Part shown: in pieces, positions 53,616-64,000 of the stretch | How the letters are laid out: every line of letters starts with the position of its first letter | Position numbering within the stretch: the stretch's first letter is position 1 | The notes under the pieces: generated by a model | What the model was told of the DNA's origin: nothing | What the model saw: the letters and a program-made list of their open reading frames with translations, nothing else | The model's database searches: none | Program-made: the position numbers and the translations under genes | NCBI RefSeq assembly: GCF_003254395.2 | Contig: NC_037641.1 | Location: 3,505,001-3,569,000 of the forward strand | Reading direction: 5' to 3' | Length of the DNA: 64,000 nt | From: Apis mellifera | Lineage: Eukaryota; Arthropoda; Insecta; Hymenoptera; Apidae

Positions 53616-55721
53616 GTAACATAATTTTAAGTAGAACGAGCTCTTTTTTTTCTTTTATTAAATAAGCTATAATTTATTATTTAAAACATCTAGATATCAA
53701 TTTATTAAATATTCTCATAAATAAAATTTAATATTGAAATTATTATAATCGATAAATTATATTTCTATATAATTCTATTAGATTATACTTTTAATTCCAA
53801 TATTTCTTTTTCCATCATTCTCTCTTTTTCGAAACTTTAATTTTCCTCTAATCTGTTCTTTCAATCCACTTTATAAAGTTTGCAAATAATTCACGAAGCT
53901 TTACAGGCAAATAAAAAAGTAATTTATTTTTCAGCAAATGGACATATATTAATAAATATGATCCAAAGTTTATAGATTTCGAAAAAGTTTTACAAGTAAG
54001 TGACTTTCAAAATTCAAAGAAAAAAAAGATCCAAGAAATAAAATTCTTTCCTTTATTATCATAAAATAAACTAATTATAAATTGTGTAAACTATATTCAC
54101 GTAGCTTTAAATAAATCACTTAAAATATCTATCTAATATTTTAAAAAAATATTTGAATAATCACACGAAAATCAATTTTATTTCATTAGAAACAGACCAA
54201 TTAAAAATATAAAAATGCGTAAAAATAACAAGATACATCCCTCCCCTCGCACCACTCTGGAAAATTAAATCCGTACAACTTAAGAATTAAAAACCACGCA
54301 CGCCATTCACCAAATCCTTTCCCCCTTTTCCGCCCAATCGACCGCAATTGCAAAAAAAAAAAATTCAATCCCAACCCCTTTCGAAAACCATCGCGAAAAG
54401 CGGCCAACTCCCGACTATTAACCGCCCTCGAAAGAATAATAAAAAAAATCCGCACAAATCGAACCCCTCCCTCAACTCCCTCTTCCCAACAACTCCATCG
54501 ATTATTCTCTCCGTGCTCGCGATAATCGTCGCCGAGTCGTTCAACTCCCCTCGATGATGGACGCGTGACATTCGTTCCAACCCCTTCGTCCCAACACTCA
54601 ACCCCTCGGCCGCAGAACGCAAGAAGAACGCAACAAAGAGGCAACCGATGGGGCTATTATTATGACCAGCCTCGAATCAGCGGATCCGTGGTTATTTCCG
54701 GTGAACGCGGAGGAAGGGGTTGAGGGGAGGGCAGAGTAATTGCGGCGAGCATAGCCGCGATTCCTCGCTCTCTCGCCTCGCGAGAGGATTCAATTTAACG
54801 GACGAACTTTAACGGGAAAAACCCCCTTGTGGAAGGAGGGATTCTGATTTATCGATTCGTAGTGGAGAAATTTTTGATTCGAATGAGGGGTGTGTCCTCA
54901 TTGGAATATGCAGTGCAAAAAATATATATGCAACAGCGTGAAAGTTTTGAAGTTTCTTCTCGATCGATATGCAACGGTGTTGTTAGAGATGAAGAGAGAT
55001 GAAGTTTTTTGAATATCTCACTCGTTTTTTTTTATTGTTCGTCAATAAATAACAATTGAGTATTAAAAAATATATTAAAATTTTTGCAAATTTTTCCATT
55101 GTGATTTAAAAATTGTTACACGATGATAATCAATAAAGATCTGATCTGAAATGTTTTGAACGTGTATCATTGGACAACATTGATCCAAAGTGTAAATAAT
55201 TAATCTTCAACCCCCTTATCGTGTACGTAGATTTATCGTGACCTCTTAATTAACTTACATGATTCACGTTTCTTTTTAAAGGGGGAGAATAATTTACTTA
55301 TCGAATGACTCACGATGCATGCACGATGGATACGTTTTCTTATCGCGATGATGATAATACGTGAAAACGTGGATGGAAAGGACGAGAAATTTATTTTACA
55401 ACAATTGTCTCGAGCAAAATAGATTAAAAAATATATTTAATTTCCGAATCAGAAAAGCTAATTTAATCCGAAACTCGATCAACGAATTGAAATTGATCGA
55501 TTTCGACGAGGCAGGTATGAGAGTAACAAAGTAACAATAACGTTCCTCTATTGCGAAATAGAATATATGAGAGAAACGAGAAGGAAAAGGAAGAAGTGAA
55601 AAAACACGTAGAAGCAAAGCGATGAAAGGGCGCAGTGTGACGGACACTACGGTAAAAGATAAAACGGCAGAATTGTAATCGTAGCAATAACGGAACGAGT
55701 GCGCACGATTACATTCGTTCT

Positions 55722-55744
55722 TTGTGTGTGTATGTGTGTGTGTA
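55722..55744. repeat. (TG)n microsatellite
   Basis: TG repeat interrupted once by TA. Confidence 0.9.
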
Positions 55745-56009
55745 TGACTCGCCAGACTGATCTAACCACGCGATTTACAAAAGAATCGTATTTGTTTCTC
55801 CTCGTGTACAATCGCGCGCCTAACGATTCAAAATGGAATCCCTTTCTTTCTTTTTCAGAGAGCAATACCGATTCCGCCTCGTGTCGTTTCAAAAGACGCG
55901 CGCTTCACGGCGAAACAAATTCGTTGAAAAAGAAGGAAAAAGGAAAAAAAAGAATGGGACGATATCGAAATATATATACATTCCGCCCCGTAAAAAGTTG
56001 AAACGAAGC

Positions 56010-56720
56010 GAAAAATACGCGGGAGAGATGGATAGATCGGTTGATCAAAGTCGATTGATCCTATTATCGGCACGGCGAAAAATTAGTTTCACGTTCTTTG
56101 AATATATAGTTTCGAGTGGAAATGATTTTTTTTTTTTTTTGTTTTAAGAAAATTATATTCAGGGACAGGAATGTAGTACAGAAATTTGTAATGAAGGAGA
56201 AACAAAAATAAAAAAATAGAAGAACGTGTAGAGATAAGGGTAATAAAAATATGGAAGAAAGATGGATGGGTTCACTGGTCAAAGTGATTGATTCTATTAT
56301 TGGCACGGCGAAGAATTAGTTTAGTTTTGATGTTTTTTTATAGATGCAGTTTCGAGGGAAAAATTTGTGGAAGATACGAGGAAATAAGTTTCTATCTTGA
56401 AAAAATTTTATTCGGAAAGGATGTTAATAAGGAAATTTGTGAATAAAAGAAAAATGAATCTATGAATAAGAAGAATATAAAATAAAAAAAAATGCATAGA
56501 GGTAAAGGAAGTAAAAATACGCGAGAGATGGATGGGTTGGCTGATCAAAGTGATTGATTCTATTATTGGCACGGCGAAAAATTAGTTTAGTTTGATGTTT
56601 TTTAAAAAACATAACGTCGAGGCAAAAATTGAGAAAGGATACGAGAATATAATTTTTTTGTTTCAAGGGGATTATTTTTAAAAAATTTTGTAACAAAGAA
56701 TCTATGAATCAATACAAAAA
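56010..56720. repeat. Tandem array of three imperfect ~235-265-bp units
   Basis: Three diverged copies begin near 56010, 56245 and 56513, each with a form of AAAAATAYGNGRGAGATGGAT. Each continues with a GATCAAAGT-GATTGAT block and then a CTATTATTGGCACGGCGAA block (starting near 56061, 56293 and 56558). The units carry A/T-run length differences that explain the uneven spacing. The array sits in the 16.8-kb intron. Confidence 0.85.
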
Positions 56721-57724
56721 AAAAAACACGGAGATAAAAATAATAGAATAATTCAGAAAGTATGTAAAGAGAAGAGTAAAATAAATAATGGAATTTAAAA
56801 ATTGAAAAAGAAAACAAAAAACAAAAGAAAAGATAGAATATTTTGAAAAATCTACAAAATTTATTTTGATTCAATATAAATCTAAAAAAAAAAATCTCTC
56901 AACAACAATTTTACAATCTAGAAAACATTTATGTAATCACCACATAAGTCATAAAAAATCAATAATTTTAATTACAAAACTTCTCATTTTTTTATTCAAA
57001 GAGGATAAACATTAAAAAATCAGAGAAACTATAAATAATAAAATATTTCATTGATATTTATTATTCATTATTCATAAAAAAAAAAAATAATCAAGATAAC
57101 GAAGATCGATGAAAAGATTAATCAGAGATTGAGAAAACTGTAGGAAATTGCAGATTTATTTACAGATTATATTTTTGTCTACAGGATATTGAATATTTAT
57201 GGAATCATTTATGCAATAACGTTGTTATACGTTAAACAATCACCATACTGGAAATATTCCCAAGTCTCGGGATGAGGAAACACAATAAATATACATATTT
57301 TTCTGCACAAATGGCAGAACGGATTGATATTATGCTTTCAAAAGGATTTATGCTTTTTTTGAGGATAAATCCACTACCGAAGAAATAAAAACAAGAAAAC
57401 TTGGACTTTTTAAAAACGAGTTCTTTACTGTAAGTGGTTTAACACATTATTATATTAAAAAAATATACGATTCCATTTAAAAAGATAAAAATGATTTTCG
57501 TATTGTCTCTATATATTCACTTTTCGCGTGAAATATTTCATTATTTTATTATCTTTAATGTTTTTAATAGATAGATTCAAATAGGATATTGTTATAATTA
57601 GAGTTTTTATTAATTTAGAATAAAAAATAAAACGGTACAAAAAATAAAAAAAAAAATATTGTCGAGAATTTTCTACATTTACATGTAAATAATAAACTCA
57701 TAAGATTCATTTTTATTCATGTCA

Positions 57725-57754
57725 TTTTAGTACACGTATTCTTGTGTACTAAAA
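57725..57754. repeat. Perfect inverted repeat, 11-bp arms, 8-nt loop
   Basis: The arms are TTTTAGTACAC (57725-57735) and GTGTACTAAAA (57744-57754). No poly-T tail or promoter context gives it a function. Confidence 0.85.
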
Positions 57755-58460
57755 GCTTACAGAAATATCAAGTTTTACATAAATTTTAGTAGATAACTCG
57801 AGCAAAAAATTAATTTTATGCGTATGGAAAAGTTAATCAGAGGCAAATTTCGTTACAGTATTGCCAACCGTGGCCGTAAGTAGTTCCAAGAAAAAGGGAA
57901 AAATTACGTATCCCGCGGACCGATTAACATAATTTGCCTACCAAAGGTTCCCCGAACTTCTTAGAAAACTTTAATACGCTTCTTTTCTTACTTTTTTCTT
58001 TTCTTCTTCTTTTTTTTTTCTCTCTCTTGATGAGAGAATTTGCACTTCAAGAAGTGGGTTACCCCGAAAGTTCGAAGTAATTGGCTATTTTAGCTTGTGA
58101 ATATAAAAAGGAACACAATGACAAGGAAAATGAATAACTTTCCAATCAGGGCAACACAGATGATTCTTATTATTTTTCAATATTCAATAGATAAATTTCT
58201 AGTTGCGTGAATCGCCAATCAATGCATTTTGTTTATTAAATTAAAATATATTGACTTTTACAATTGGAAAAAAAGAAGAAGAAAATGGAAAAATTTGATA
58301 ACATAAGCTTCTGCAACAATTTGTGTAATTCGACTATTTTTTGATATTTTATTATTAATTTTTTTATCAATATTAAATTATAGTAGAAATAATATTTATA
58401 TTATACAATCATTATACGTGAAATATTCGTTTCATTTTAAATATAATATTCAATACTTAC

Positions 58461-58518
58461 TATTTGGGTCGTGTATCCATTTCTTCTTATCTCCCACTTT
58501 CATTATGCGCGTGTCATC
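58461..58518 (-). CDS. Cow: Testican/Cow-like gene, coding exon 1 of those seen (lead-in to follistatin-like domain)
   Basis: This 58-bp exon encodes 19 codons plus one base (phase 0 in, phase 1 out). It reads D-D-T-R-I-M-K-V-G-D-K-K-K-W-I-H-D-P-N, and its last base completes a Ser codon with the next exon. A pyrimidine-rich stretch ending in TTACAG precedes it, and a strong GTAAGT donor follows. In vertebrate testicans a Lys/Asp-Pro-rich segment likewise sits directly before the first follistatin cysteine, so W-I-H-D-P-N fits the same place. The exon has no Met start or signal peptide, so at least one more 5' exon must exist to the right. The open frame, both splice sites and the phase match to the exon at 41557-41659 are seen directly. 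The family assignment rests mainly on the downstream exons. The symbol is that of the fly orthologue and is inferred. Confidence 0.8.
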
Positions 58519-59721
58519 CTGTAACAAAAGAATATATTAATTAATCATACATCTTTAATTTAACTTTTATTTCCGCATTTCAATTATTTCTTAAAAAAAA
58601 AGAAGGTTTTGAATTTATTCATTATTTTTCAATAATTCTTTACAAACATGCCTTACATAATTTTACATAAAATCTTATAATGAAATTCTCTTCATCGTTA
58701 CATAACAACGAGTAATCCGTGCTATGGTAATCAGTAAACAAAGAAACGATAACAAAGCTGTTGTTTAAACCAGGAATAAAGTAAAACAGAACAGAAGCAA
58801 AGAAACAATCGCTTTTTTTCGAGGCAATTAAGGCAAACTCATTTCCCTCTGCTCTTTAGGTTTTTTAATGAATTCTAGCCATTTTCTTCGATGCGAAATA
58901 TGCAAAGGAACGCAAGCTGCATTTTTTAATGCCGCTTGGCATCGAAGGTCATGACCCGTGTCACGAAATTCATGCTTTGTTCGAGCTCCGTTCTGCGCTA
59001 GAAATTTTCGCTTAATATATATACAACCTTCGTTGCGATCGTGCTAAAGCGAAACGATGAAGAAATATTCGCTCATCACGTGCATAAAATTCAGGGTTGC
59101 TCGGTTAAAAACGAAACGTTTCGAAGTTTAGGCCGAGGTCGTCTTTGTGGTACATATGCCACTAAGGTTAGAAGTAAAGGAATATTGATGAAAGCTTGCG
59201 TGATAGTTCATGTGCCAGTTTGCAACAATTCGAGGATAATATCTAACATAACTAAAGAGGAAATTTGATCTAGAGGAGCTAAATACTACTGTTGATTTCT
59301 TTAGAGAGAAATTGATGAATGGAGGAATTGTTGAAGAACAGGGAGAGATTTTATCGTTTAATTATGAATATTTTTTTTGATCAGATCCAGAAATTAAGAA
59401 TATTGAAACAACATTTTGATTTTAAAAGATTCATTTTCAAACTTATAATTATAATTTACAATTGTTCATAAATTTATAAACAAATAATTAGTAGTCTATT
59501 TTTATAATAGAAATTTTAAATTGAATAAAATGCTAATTATTCTTCTTTCCCTTATAGGAAAATTTCAAACCAAGAAATATTATTTTACAGAAGAAATTAT
59601 TTAAAATACTTTTATATAATATAAATTCAAATATAATAGAAGAAGATTTATATAAAACGACATCCCCTTTATCAAGAAACAACAGAAAATTAATATGAAG
59701 AAAACGAAAAACCATTTTTCG

Positions 59722-59795
59722 ACAATCAAGAATCGAACTCTGGCCCACCGAGTGACAACTTGGTGACGTTATTCATTACACCACCAACCCATGCA
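59722..59795 (-). pseudogene. tRNA-like remnant, closest by eye to tRNA-Asp(GTC)
   Basis: Read on the minus strand, this has a box-A-like GGTGTAATGAATAACG and a box-B-like AGTTCGATTCT. Between them is TTGTCAC, the anticodon-loop arrangement of tRNA-Asp(GTC), flanked by an imperfect ACCAAG/CTCGGT stem. The T-stem and acceptor stem pair poorly. It is therefore a decayed tRNA copy or the head of a tRNA-derived SINE rather than a working gene. Confidence 0.42.
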
Positions 59796-61299
59796 GTGTC
59801 TTAATTTTATTTTTAAGTATTTAAACATTTTCGTATCATTATTCTTATACATTCAATCGTTCAAATCTCGTAATATCATTCCAGAAATAATGTTCATCAA
59901 TTTTTCTCAAACAATTATCCCGACATTATTTCGACATTTTTTTTTTTTAAATCACCTTTTACCTTTCAAAAATATAAAACCGATATCAATATCGACCACA
60001 GTGATATTTTAATTTCTATGCAAATTGGGCGACGTTTTGGACTTACAGGCATTGCTACTGTAAAAAAAAAAAGAAAAAGAAATTCAGGACACAAGAGTAT
60101 TACGAGTTTTCGTGGTCGAATCGCCTATTTACCTCGTTTTCCATTTTGCTAAAAGCGCAATTTTTGTTGCAGTGTTAAACATTCCCTTTGCAAGTGGTGC
60201 AAGTCTTAACAAGCGTTAAACAACAACCACCATCTCCTCGTCGTCGCGTTTGGCACGAGTATACAATTAGGGCGGAATGATATTTTGTAATTAGCAGTAT
60301 AACGGGTCTTTCTCGGCCCGAAATACGAAGACGCACAAGGGGGGAAAGAGGGACACTTGAACCGTTTCACCGCGTTTCGGACTTTCAAATTGGCTTGGGG
60401 AATCGGTGCAACTGGGGAGAGAGAAGCCTGTAATTATCATCGAGCGGAATAAGGAATGGACTAGGTCGAAAACGTGGCGCAACGTCGAATTTACTGCAGC
60501 CAAACTATCGTCTTCCCCAGAAACGAATTCCTTGTCTCTGCGAATAATTACAGTGATCGGGAAGGTTGCTAATGCTAGCCCTCTTGAAATTTATTAGACA
60601 CTTCAGTCTTAGATGTACAACGGGGGCGTTGATGAAGAACGGAGACGTTTTAACCTTTTATGATTTTCATACTTTTGGCCAAAATAAATTTTTGAATCGA
60701 AATGATTGATACATAGTTGACTACAAAATTTGATATATTTTATGTATAATAAATATATATTATAATAAAATATAAAAAAAAAATAAATTATGTATAACAT
60801 TGATATTTATATAATAATTGGATATTTTTAAAATTAATTATAGTTATACAATATAATGATATAATATTATATTTTGTTAAAGAAATTTTAAAATTGAACA
60901 ATAATTAATAGCTATAATAGCTATAATATAATATATTAATTTTGTTAAAAATTGTATCTTTATTTTAAAAAAATAATTGAAGGAATCAATTTTGCAAAAA
61001 AAAATGCATTAACATTCTTCCCAAAAATCTTAAATCTTAAATCAATAAAAGTTTCGAACAATTTTAGCATCGAATCTGTGCCACTTAGCCAATATCAAAT
61101 TAGACCCGCAGTAATAAAGATTCATTTGTTATTGAAATATTCATCGAGATAAATATTAGAATAGAGATACGAAATTTCCAGTGACCTAAATGTTACATTT
61201 AATTTAAGAAATTGAATTTGATTCCCGATACAAAATTCATTCTTTTAAATTCTAAACGGAATTTTTGAAATTTGCAAATTGAAATCTCGCTGTTCGATT

Positions 61300-61320
61300 A
61301 AAAAAAAAAAAAAAAAAAAA
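61300..61320. repeat. Poly-A run of 21
   Basis: Uninterrupted A tract upstream of the first recognised exon. Confidence 0.95.
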
Positions 61321-63086
61321 GAAAGGAAGAATGAAAGAAAAAAAGAATAATTAAAACGACATTCCAGGGTTAACAGTCCTCGAGATTTGGCGCATTTCGA
61401 TTGCACCCTTCCACTTCGCCTCGAGTGGCTCGTTAATCGTCCTATTTCGCGGATACTGCGAATTGAAGGCGATCTCGGATTCAATTTTCTTGGCCACGAC
61501 ACGTTTGGAACACGGCTGGTTCGGCATTTAAAACGAGCTCAAAACGAGGCTTTCTTCCAAACCTCTGATCGAGCACGAACTGCCTTGTCGATTTTCCTCA
61601 AGATCTATCTCGATAAATATGGAGAGGAGACTTTCTCTATTGGAAACCTGCGATTCCCGATTATGGTAATGTCCGTTTTAATCAATAATTAATCAGTGTC
61701 GTAATCAGCTTTCGTGGAGTCTCCTCTGCAATGCATGGAATTATGTCGCTTCGAAAATATGCGCCGGAATAATTCGACCGTCAGCATCGTCCGCTGATTG
61801 AGAATTAATCATTTTATATGGGGACACCATAGTATTGATTCAACGATTAGTTTCGAGCATTCGTGATATTAATTTCTCAAGAAATAACATCAGCGATGCG
61901 TGTTGTATACAAAATGAATTATTTAAATTGGAATTGAAATAATATTGAATCAATTCGAATGTTTGCGTTATTGTTTTGGAAATTTGGGCAAGGAAATTTT
62001 TCGTGTAAATATTACAGTTTGTAAGAAGTACGATAATTTAAAAAGATTGCAATATTTTCGAGGCAATATACATAATAATATTTTTTGCATGGATTTTTGA
62101 TTAATGATAATTTGATTAATGTATATTGTAACAATATATTGTATTATTTAAATTGCTTAACGATACATTTTAATTAAACAATGCCTCAAAAGGAAGTTAC
62201 AATTGCGTTAGCTTAATAGCAACAACAACTTGTACCACAGACTTCCTCTAAGGCCTCTAAAAGCTAATTATCTTGCAAATAATGGCTCGGTCTTGTACAA
62301 ACCAACCTAAGTTCCCGAGATCAAAGACATTAAAATTACCACTTAAGAAATTAAATACATATTTCAAGATGGAAAATTTTTTTTAACCTACAAATTCCAT
62401 CATTATTATTTCTTAAATTGAAATTATCCCTTGATAAACTGAGATCAAACATTTTAATGATAAAAATTTTTAAACAAAAGATTCCTCCAGACACTATTCT
62501 AATTTCAATCCTATTTCACTCAATCTTTAAGAATTGATATTATTCTTATCGAAATTTAAAATACTTTTCAATCAAAAAATTTTGTAAAGCTAGCAAAATC
62601 CTGGTTTTCTTCAAATCATTAATAAATTATTAATCCTATACCTTATAACCAAATTATTTGCAATTTGTGTGAAAGCAAAATTCTAACTCTCCTCAGAAAT
62701 GAACTTGCTCAGACCCGCGTGCAATGCATCGACGACTGGAAATTATTTATAATTAATACACGACCGAACTTTGAAATTTTCGCGGTACTTGAATTTTCGT
62801 GGGCCACGAGAGATCGCGTATCGATCTCCTCGCAGAAATTTAACAAGATTCGTTCGCCGGATGCACGAAGATCCCTCGCGTGGCGGGGGAGGGTTGGATG
62901 TGCAACCGTCTCGTTTCGCAGACTCGTTGCATACACCTCCCCCGCATCGTTATTCCGTTACACCCTAGGAGATAACCTACCACTTTTCGCCTCGCGAGTC
63001 GGCTGAATTATTCGTCGAGCCGAAAATGGCCTTTCAAAGTCTGTGAAGGACTGCTTTCAGAAGCGAACAACCCTCTATTTCGACGT

Positions 63087-63109
63087 GGTGTGTGTGTGTG
63101 TGTGTGTGT
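63087..63109. repeat. (TG)n microsatellite
   Basis: About eleven TG units. Confidence 0.95.
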
Positions 63110-64000
63110 ATGTGCATTCCGGCGAACGTGGGAACACGTTAAACAGTTCCGGATAATATTTCTAGAGAGATGCGCGAGGATTCTTCCGCTTTGGTTAACC
63201 CTGTTACGCTTCCGGTTTTATAATCTCCCGAGTTTAATAGAAATTGCTCATGATTTTTGGAAAGATGACACTTTTTATAGGATATATGAGGCTAACGAAT
63301 TTGTACTAATGATGATATTTTTTTTTTGTGTAAAAAAAGAAATTGGAGCTCGGTTATTCTCATTTTCTTTGAGTGAAATATTAAATTTTGATAAAATTTC
63401 AGGAACGAGAAATATGAACAAATAAATTCATTATTTTTTTATTGTGTATTAATTCGATTAATAATATGAAAAAATTTCTTATTGATTAATTTAATTATAG
63501 CTAACTTTATGAAAATGGAAATAAAACACATTCTAGTGAAAAATAGAACGACGAGCACGGAATAAATTCCACGTTTCCAAATAAATCAAATCAATCTATG
63601 TCGATCAATCCTATATATACATCGAATTCATTAGCTAATTCTAGAAACTTCACTTTGCTTTGCTAGTTCCATTTCTCGCCCATCGCGCTCGATTACGCTC
63701 GCCACTCACTTCATTATCATCCTGAAGGGCAGGATATTGGTCTGGCGCCAAGTAGGTCAACGATCGTCATCAATTAACATCTCTATCTTCCATCCATCTT
63801 CGTCGATTTCGATCCTCAACCAACGGAATCGTCCCCTCGAAACGAAATATTATACGAGAAGAAGACGCGGGAAGAAAACGAAGAAAAGGTGGAAACTGGG
63901 CCACAGAAGTTTGGCAATTAAACGTCTTTTCGTGTGGCCATATCTACTTGTTTCGAACTTGTACCGAACCGCGTGTCTTGTTTCCTTCTTCTTGTGCAAA

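Larger units (their letters stand above)
41660..58460 (-). other. 16.8-kb intron of the testican-like gene
   Basis: This intron lies between the lead-in exon and the follistatin-like exon, with a GT...AG boundary on the minus strand. It holds one copy of a dispersed element (44203-44424), an ~80-bp tandem array (45890-46195), a ~235-265-bp tandem array (56010-56720), a small hairpin (57725-57754) and several GC-richer islands, for example 52505-52850 and 54240-54790. The open frames inside, such as 54201-54644 minus (147 codons) and 52577-52873 plus, have no recognised domains or exon-like borders. No nested gene could be supported. Confidence 0.75.
58519..64000 (-). other. Upstream (5') intron/flank of the testican-like gene, partial
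   Basis: About 5.5 kb lie upstream of the first recognised exon and run off the right edge. It is mostly AT-rich, with poly-A/T runs (61300-61320), a TG repeat (63087-63109) and a tRNA-like remnant (59722-59795). No signal-peptide exon was recognised. A candidate mini-exon with good splice sites lies at 63710-63721 (see findings). The open frame at 61387-61692 (plus strand, 101 codons) has no recognisable domain and is not called as a gene. Confidence 0.6.

Noticed and set aside
60047..60057. 11-nt candidate micro-exon (minus) with a T-rich acceptor and GTAAGT donor
   Set aside because: The splice sites look good, but it needs an upstream exon of a particular phase that was not found. So short a match can arise by chance beside a poly-T tract.
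60133..60148. 16-nt candidate micro-exon containing ATG (minus)
   Set aside because: Joining it to the neighbouring 11-nt candidate creates an immediate stop after the ATG frame, and the donor GTAAAT is weak.

Overview
The window is animal nuclear DNA. It is strongly AT-rich but keeps many CpG dinucleotides, is full of short simple repeats and poly-A/T runs, and has very little recognisable transposon sequence. Very long introns separate short, well-formed exons. This combination fits a hymenopteran insect, most likely a bee such as Apis. The species is inferred from composition, not from a database match.

Almost the whole window is the inside of one minus-strand gene. Five coding exons (58461-58518, 41557-41659, 38114-38245, 15115-15260, 12270-12424; listed in transcript order) join with consistent codon phases into 198 uninterrupted residues. 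These comprise a lead-in ending in W-I-H-D-P-N, a follistatin-like segment (C-x4-C-x5-C-x9-C), an acidic linker, a Kazal domain with C-x6-Y-x3-C, and a basic linker. This is the architecture of the N-terminal half of testican (SPOCK), whose fly member is Cow (Carrier of Wingless), a secreted heparan-sulphate proteoglycan. The signal-peptide end must lie right of the window or in an unrecognised small exon near its right edge. The EF-hand and thyroglobulin type-1 exons expected next were not found and should lie left of position 1.

The rest is intronic: more than 12.2 kb (left, partial), 2.7 kb, 22.9 kb, 3.3 kb, 16.8 kb and more than 5.4 kb (right, partial). The introns hold a four-copy ~215-bp tandem array (21.8-22.6 kb), a three-copy ~235-265-bp array (56.0-56.7 kb), an ~80-bp array (45.9-46.2 kb), a near-perfect 30-bp-arm hairpin (30.2 kb), and a pair of diverged ~230-bp copies of an unrecognised dispersed element in opposite orientation (30.4 and 44.2 kb). 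There are also three degenerate tRNA-like segments (5.5, 41.3, 59.7 kb) and many microsatellites. The longer open frames in the introns look like by-products of low-complexity or CpG-rich sequence. None resembles a known protein family, although a 98-codon frame at 960-1256 with three in-frame S-Y-G repeats is noted.

No rRNA, intact tRNA, CRISPR, intact transposase or second convincing protein-coding gene was seen.
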